Below are positions 61,044-64,000 of a stretch of 64,000 bases of DNA, piece by piece. How positions within the stretch are numbered: position 1 is the stretch's first letter; every line of letters begins with the position of its first letter. A program made the translations under genes and the position numbers. The stretch is from Ramlibacter sp. PS4R-6 (GTDB lineage: Bacteria; Pseudomonadota; Gammaproteobacteria; Burkholderiales; Burkholderiaceae_C), in contig NZ_JBBHKA010000001.1 in assembly GCF_037572775.1 (NCBI RefSeq), positions 3,472,001 to 3,536,000 of the forward strand. Direction: 5' to 3'. A model generated the notes under the pieces. That model had not been told where the DNA came from. It did not search any database and was given only the letters and a program-made list of their open reading frames with translations.

Positions 61044-61992
61044 TCGCAAGGAACTTCTCGAGCTCGGGGGGCGGCGGCGCCGTCAGCTCGACGCGCTCGC
61101 CGCTCGCGGGATGCGTGAACTGTAACCGCCACGCGTGCAGGAACATGCGCTTGAGGCCTTCTTTCGCGAGCTGCTTGTTGAGGTCGAAGTCCCCGTACTT
61201 GTCGTCGCCGGCGATCGGGTGGCCCGCCGCCGCGAGGTGCACCCGAATCTGGTGCGTGCGGCCGGTCTTGATCGTCACCTCCAGCAGTGTGAACGCCTCG
61301 AACTTGCGCGCCACCTTCACCAGCGTGATCGCCCGCATGCCGTCGGGGTCGTCCTTGGCCACCACCTTCACGCGCCGCTCGCCGTCGGCCTGCAGGTACT
61401 TGTGCAGCGGCAGGTCGATCACCTTCTTGTTCGCCGGGTACTTGCCCACGACGAGCGCCAGGTAGGTCTTGCCCGTCTCGCGCTCGCGGAACTGGTCCTG
61501 CAGCTTCGTGAGGGCCGAGCGCTTCTTCGCGACCAGCAGCAGGCCCGAAGTCTCGCGGTCGAGCCGGTGCACCAGTTCCAGCAGCTTCGCCGTGGGCCGC
61601 GCCTGGCGCAATTGCTCGATCACGCCGAAGCTCACGCCGCTGCCGCCGTGCACGGCCACGCCGGCTGGCTTGTCGATCGCGATGAGGTGCTCGTCCTCGA
61701 ACAGCACCGGGAAGTGGCGCGCAGGGGCGGGCCTGGCTTTCGGCTCGGATACGCGCACGGGCGGCAGGCGAACGACGTCGCCCTCTGCCACCCGGGTGTC
61801 GGCGCCCGCCCGCCCCTTGTTCACCCGCACCTCGCCGCTGCGGATGATCCGGTAGACATGCGTCTTGGGCACGCCCTTGAGCTGGCGGATGAGGTAGTTG
61901 TCCAGGCGCTGGCCGGCGGACTCCTCCCCCACTTCCAGCCATTTCACCTGCGCGTTGGCAGCCTCGGCCGGTGCGCCTATAATGCGTTTCAC
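61033..61992 (-). CDS. rluC: 23S rRNA pseudouridine synthase RluC
   Basis: A 319-residue enzyme that makes pseudouridine at three sites in 23S rRNA. An N-terminal S4-like domain (SAGQRLDNYLIRQLKGVPK, GEVRVNKGR) is followed by the catalytic domain with the Asp in LVHRLDRETSGLLLV. No ATG fits; a GTG at 61992 gives the same length as E. coli RluC. The 5' end overlaps the predicted rne promoter on the other strand. Confidence 0.9.
   Translation of the reverse strand: MKRIIGAPAEAANAQVKWLEVGEESAGQRLDNYLIRQLKGVPKTHVYRIIRSGEVRVNKGRAGADTRVAEGDVVRLPPVRVSEPKARPAPARHFPVLFEDEHLIAIDKPAGVAVHGGSGVSFGVIEQLRQARPTAKLLELVHRLDRETSGLLLVAKKRSALTKLQDQFRERETGKTYLALVVGKYPANKKVIDLPLHKYLQADGERRVKVVAKDDPDGMRAITLVKVARKFEAFTLLEVTIKTGRTHQIRVHLAAAGHPIAGDDKYGDFDLNKQLAKEGLKRMFLHAWRLQFTHPASGERVELTAPPPPELEKFLANVP
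61955..61983 (+). promoter_or_regulatory. Near-consensus sigma-70 promoter of rne
   Basis: TTGGCA at 61955-61960, a 17-bp spacer and a perfect TATAAT at 61978-61983, facing rne. It lies inside the first codons of the divergent rluC. Transcription from about 61990 would give a leader near 480 nt, like the long rne leader of E. coli. Confidence 0.75.
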
Positions 61993-62471
61993 TGGCTTTG
62001 CGCCGTAAGTGGTTGATTTGGTTTGGAGTTTAGTCCACGCCTGCAGCCCGGGAGCAGCCGGAGGTCGATGCCGCCGTGGCAATCACGTCAATCGTGGGGT
62101 CGCGGCCATGGCCGACATTTCGAGACACCGATACGGAATACCAACCCGCGAGAAGTGAAAGCTCGCGGGCGGATCGAAGCGAGAACAACGTGCTCCTGGC
62201 TTTCATCATGGCCTGCTGGCAGTGGCTCACGAGCCCGCCGAAGGCCGCCGCATGGAACCCGGGCTACCCCCTGACACGCCCCGCCGTCGCAGCGCTTCCC
62301 GCCGCGCGGCCGCGTTTCGTCCCTCTCGCCCCCATCCACGTGCCCTGGCGCCTGCGTTCGAGCCCACCGCTCGCGTAAGCGCCCCCGCGGCAGTTCCCGT
62401 CGTTTCGAAGCGTCCGTCCGGCATCGTTGCCCCGCCATGGGGCTGTTGATGTATTGAGAAGAAGGTGACGC
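61993..62471 (+). other. Long rne 5' leader region
   Basis: A 479-bp stretch without a supported protein gene between rluC and rne. It holds a perfect CGGCCATGGCCG palindrome (about 62103-62114) and a strong hairpin at 62145-62169. In E. coli the rne leader mediates autoregulation by RNase E; a like role is inferred here. Confidence 0.65.
62145..62169 (+). promoter_or_regulatory. Hairpin in the rne leader
   Basis: CCCGCGAG pairs perfectly with CTCGCGGG around a nine-base AAGTGAAAG loop. It lies about 155 nt into the predicted leader and could be a recognition structure for autoregulation by RNase E. No T-run follows, so it is not a terminator. Confidence 0.45.
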
Positions 62472-64000
62472 ATGAAACGCATGCTCATTAACGCCACGCA
62501 GGCCGAAGAGCGCCGGCTGGCCATCGTCGACGGGCAGAAGCTCCTCGACTACGAGATCGAGATCGAAGGGCGCGAACAGCGCAAGGGCAACATCTACAAG
62601 GCCGTCGTCACGCGCGTCGAGCCGTCGCTGGAAGCCTGTTTCGTCGACTACGGCGAGGACCGCCACGGCTTCCTGCCATTCAAGGAAATCTCCAAGACCT
62701 ACTTCCAGGGCAACACGCCGCCCTCGCAGGCCCGGATCAACGACGTGATCAAGGAAGGCCAGGAGATCGTCGTCCAGGTCGAGAAGGAAGAGCGCGGCAA
62801 CAAGGGCGCGGCCCTCACCACGTTCATCTCGCTGGCCGGCCGCTACGTCGTGCTCATGCCGAACAACCCGCGCGGCGGCGGCGTGAGCCGCCGCATCGAG
62901 GGCGACGACCGGGCCGAGCTCAAGGAGAACATGGACCAGTTGGAGTACCCCAACGGCATGTCCATCATCGCGCGCACGGCCGGCATCGGCCGCAGCGCCG
63001 CCGAACTCCAGTGGGACCTGAACTACCTGCTCAAGCTGTGGACCGCCATCGACGGCGCGGCCAAGGGCGGCAAGGGCGCGTTCCTGATCTACCAGGAGTC
63101 GTCGCTGGTGATCCGCTGCATCCGGGATTACTTCAACCACGACATCGGCGACATCCTGATCGACACGGACGACATCTTCGACCAGGCGCACCAGTTCATG
63201 TCGCACGTCATGCCCGAGCATGCGGCGAAGGTGAAGCGCTACCGCGACGATGCCCCGCTGTTCTCGCGCTTCCAGATCGAGCACCAGATCGAATCGGCGT
63301 ACGCCCGCGAGGTGAAGCTGCCCTCCGGCGGCGTCGTGGTGATCGACCACACCGAAGCGCTGGTGTCCATCGACGTCAACTCCGCCCGCGCCATCAAGGG
63401 CGGCGACATCGAGGAGACGGCCACGCGCACCAACCTCGAAGCCGCCGACGAAGTGGCCCGCCAGATGCGCCTGCGCGACCTGGGCGGCCTGATCGTCATC
63501 GACTTCATCGACATGGAAGAGTCGCGCAACCGCCGCGAGGTGGAGAACCGCCTGCGCGACGCCCTGCGCCAGGACCGTGCGCGCGTGCAGTTCGGCACGA
63601 TCAGCAAGTTCGGGCTGATGGAGATGAGCCGCCAGCGCCTGCGCCCGGCGCTCTCCGAAGGCGCGTCCATCCCCTGCCCGCGCTGCGGCGGCCACGGCCA
63701 CATCCGCGACACGGAAAGCTCCGCGCTGCAGATCCTGCGCGTGATCCAGGAAGAGTCGATGAAGGACGGCACCGCCGCCGTGCACGTTCAGGTGCCGGTG
63801 GAAGTCGCTTCGTTCCTGCTGAACGAGAAGCGCACCGAGATCGCCAAGATCGAGCTCAAGCAGCGCATCGGCGTGATCATGGTGCCCAACAAGACGCTGG
63901 AGACGCCGCACTACAAGCTCGAGCGCCTGAAGCACGACGACGCACGCCTGGACAACCTGCAGGCCAGCTACCACATGGCCGAGGACTTCGAGGAAACGAC
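62472..64000 (+). CDS. rne: Ribonuclease E, N-terminal part (cut by window edge)
   Basis: The first 509 residues of RNase E, the main mRNA-degrading and rRNA/tRNA-processing endonuclease. It begins [20 protein letters not shown] with the S1 domain ([23 protein letters not shown]). The catalytic DNase I-like domain has [15 protein letters not shown] and [15 protein letters not shown] (metal-binding aspartates), and the zinc-link cysteines are in [11 protein letters not shown]. The C-terminal degradosome scaffold lies outside the window. An AGAAGGTGA site precedes the ATG. Confidence 0.96.
   Translation, partial: MKRMLINATQAEERRLAIVDGQKLLDYEIEIEGREQRKGNIYKAVVTRVEPSLEACFVDYGEDRHGFLPFKEISKTYFQGNTPPSQARINDVIKEGQEIVVQVEKEERGNKGAALTTFISLAGRYVVLMPNNPRGGGVSRRIEGDDRAELKENMDQLEYPNGMSIIARTAGIGRSAAELQWDLNYLLKLWTAIDGAAKGGKGAFLIYQESSLVIRCIRDYFNHDIGDILIDTDDIFDQAHQFMSHVMPEHAAKVKRYRDDAPLFSRFQIEHQIESAYAREVKLPSGGVVVIDHTEALVSIDVNSARAIKGGDIEETATRTNLEAADEVARQMRLRDLGGLIVIDFIDMEESRNRREVENRLRDALRQDRARVQFGTISKFGLMEMSRQRLRPALSEGASIPCPRCGGHGHIRDTESSALQILRVIQEESMKDGTAAVHVQVPVEVASFLLNEKRTEIAKIELKQRIGVIMVPNKTLETPHYKLERLKHDDARLDNLQASYHMAEDFEET

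Noticed and set aside
62023..62378. Overlapping short open frames in the rne leader
   Set aside because: They have no known motif or clear start and differ in frame; a long untranslated leader is the simpler reading.

Overview
The window is a high-GC chromosomal segment of a betaproteobacterium, order Burkholderiales, most likely Comamonadaceae (Ramlibacter/Variovorax-like). This rests on base composition, on gene order (mdh divergent from gntR-sdhCDAB-sdhE-gltA; fabF-rpoE-rseA-rseB-mucD-lepA-lepB-rnc-era-recO-pdxJ-acpS-nagZ) and on the look of the proteins; no database search was possible. I recognise about 66 protein genes. I see no tRNA, rRNA, insertion sequence, prophage, CRISPR array or known defence system.

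Layout. 1-2.3 kb: start of serC, a small membrane protein, an XRE regulator and a flavin-type stress protein. 2.3-14.4 kb: a TCA-cycle block, with mdh-tam-CoA lyase-secreted protein-acnB leftward and gntR-sdhCDAB-sdhE-gltA rightward, split by an AT-rich palindrome between mdh and gntR. 14.4-20.9 kb: LysR regulator and leucine genes leuC-(entericidin)-leuD-(secreted zincin-like protein)-leuB, then asd. 21-29.7 kb: fimV, truA, trpF-trpB-trpA, accD, yggT and a Lon-N-domain protein. 29.8-37.4 kb: a seven-gene glycan operon in which every junction is a 4-nt overlap. 37.4-38.9 kb: lysS. 38.9-57.6 kb: 22 co-oriented leftward genes for fatty acid/phospholipid start-up (plsX, fabHDGF, acpP), the sigma-E envelope stress module, and a lepA-to-nagZ maturation block. 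57.6-62 kb: maf, a RsmI-like methylase, then leftward rluC-HAD-Rieske-sppA. 62-64 kb: the start of rne behind a roughly 480-nt leader.

How it fits together. The left half couples TCA enzymes with leucine, tryptophan and aspartate-family biosynthesis. The right half groups envelope synthesis, export (lepB), envelope stress (rpoE/rseAB/mucD) and RNA processing (rnc, era, rluC, rne). The glycan operon encodes what looks like a complete initiation route (4,6-dehydratase, SDR reductase/epimerase, phosphoglycosyltransferase), three glycosyltransferases and a flippase, but no polymerase and no ligase.

The window is mostly conserved housekeeping. The parts worth a second look are the passenger genes in the leu operon, the tightly coupled glycan operon, a gene-free 511-bp interval upstream of lepA with a possible small RNA and DnaA-box-like words, the gntR/mdh palindrome, and the rne leader whose near-consensus promoter lies inside the 5' end of rluC.
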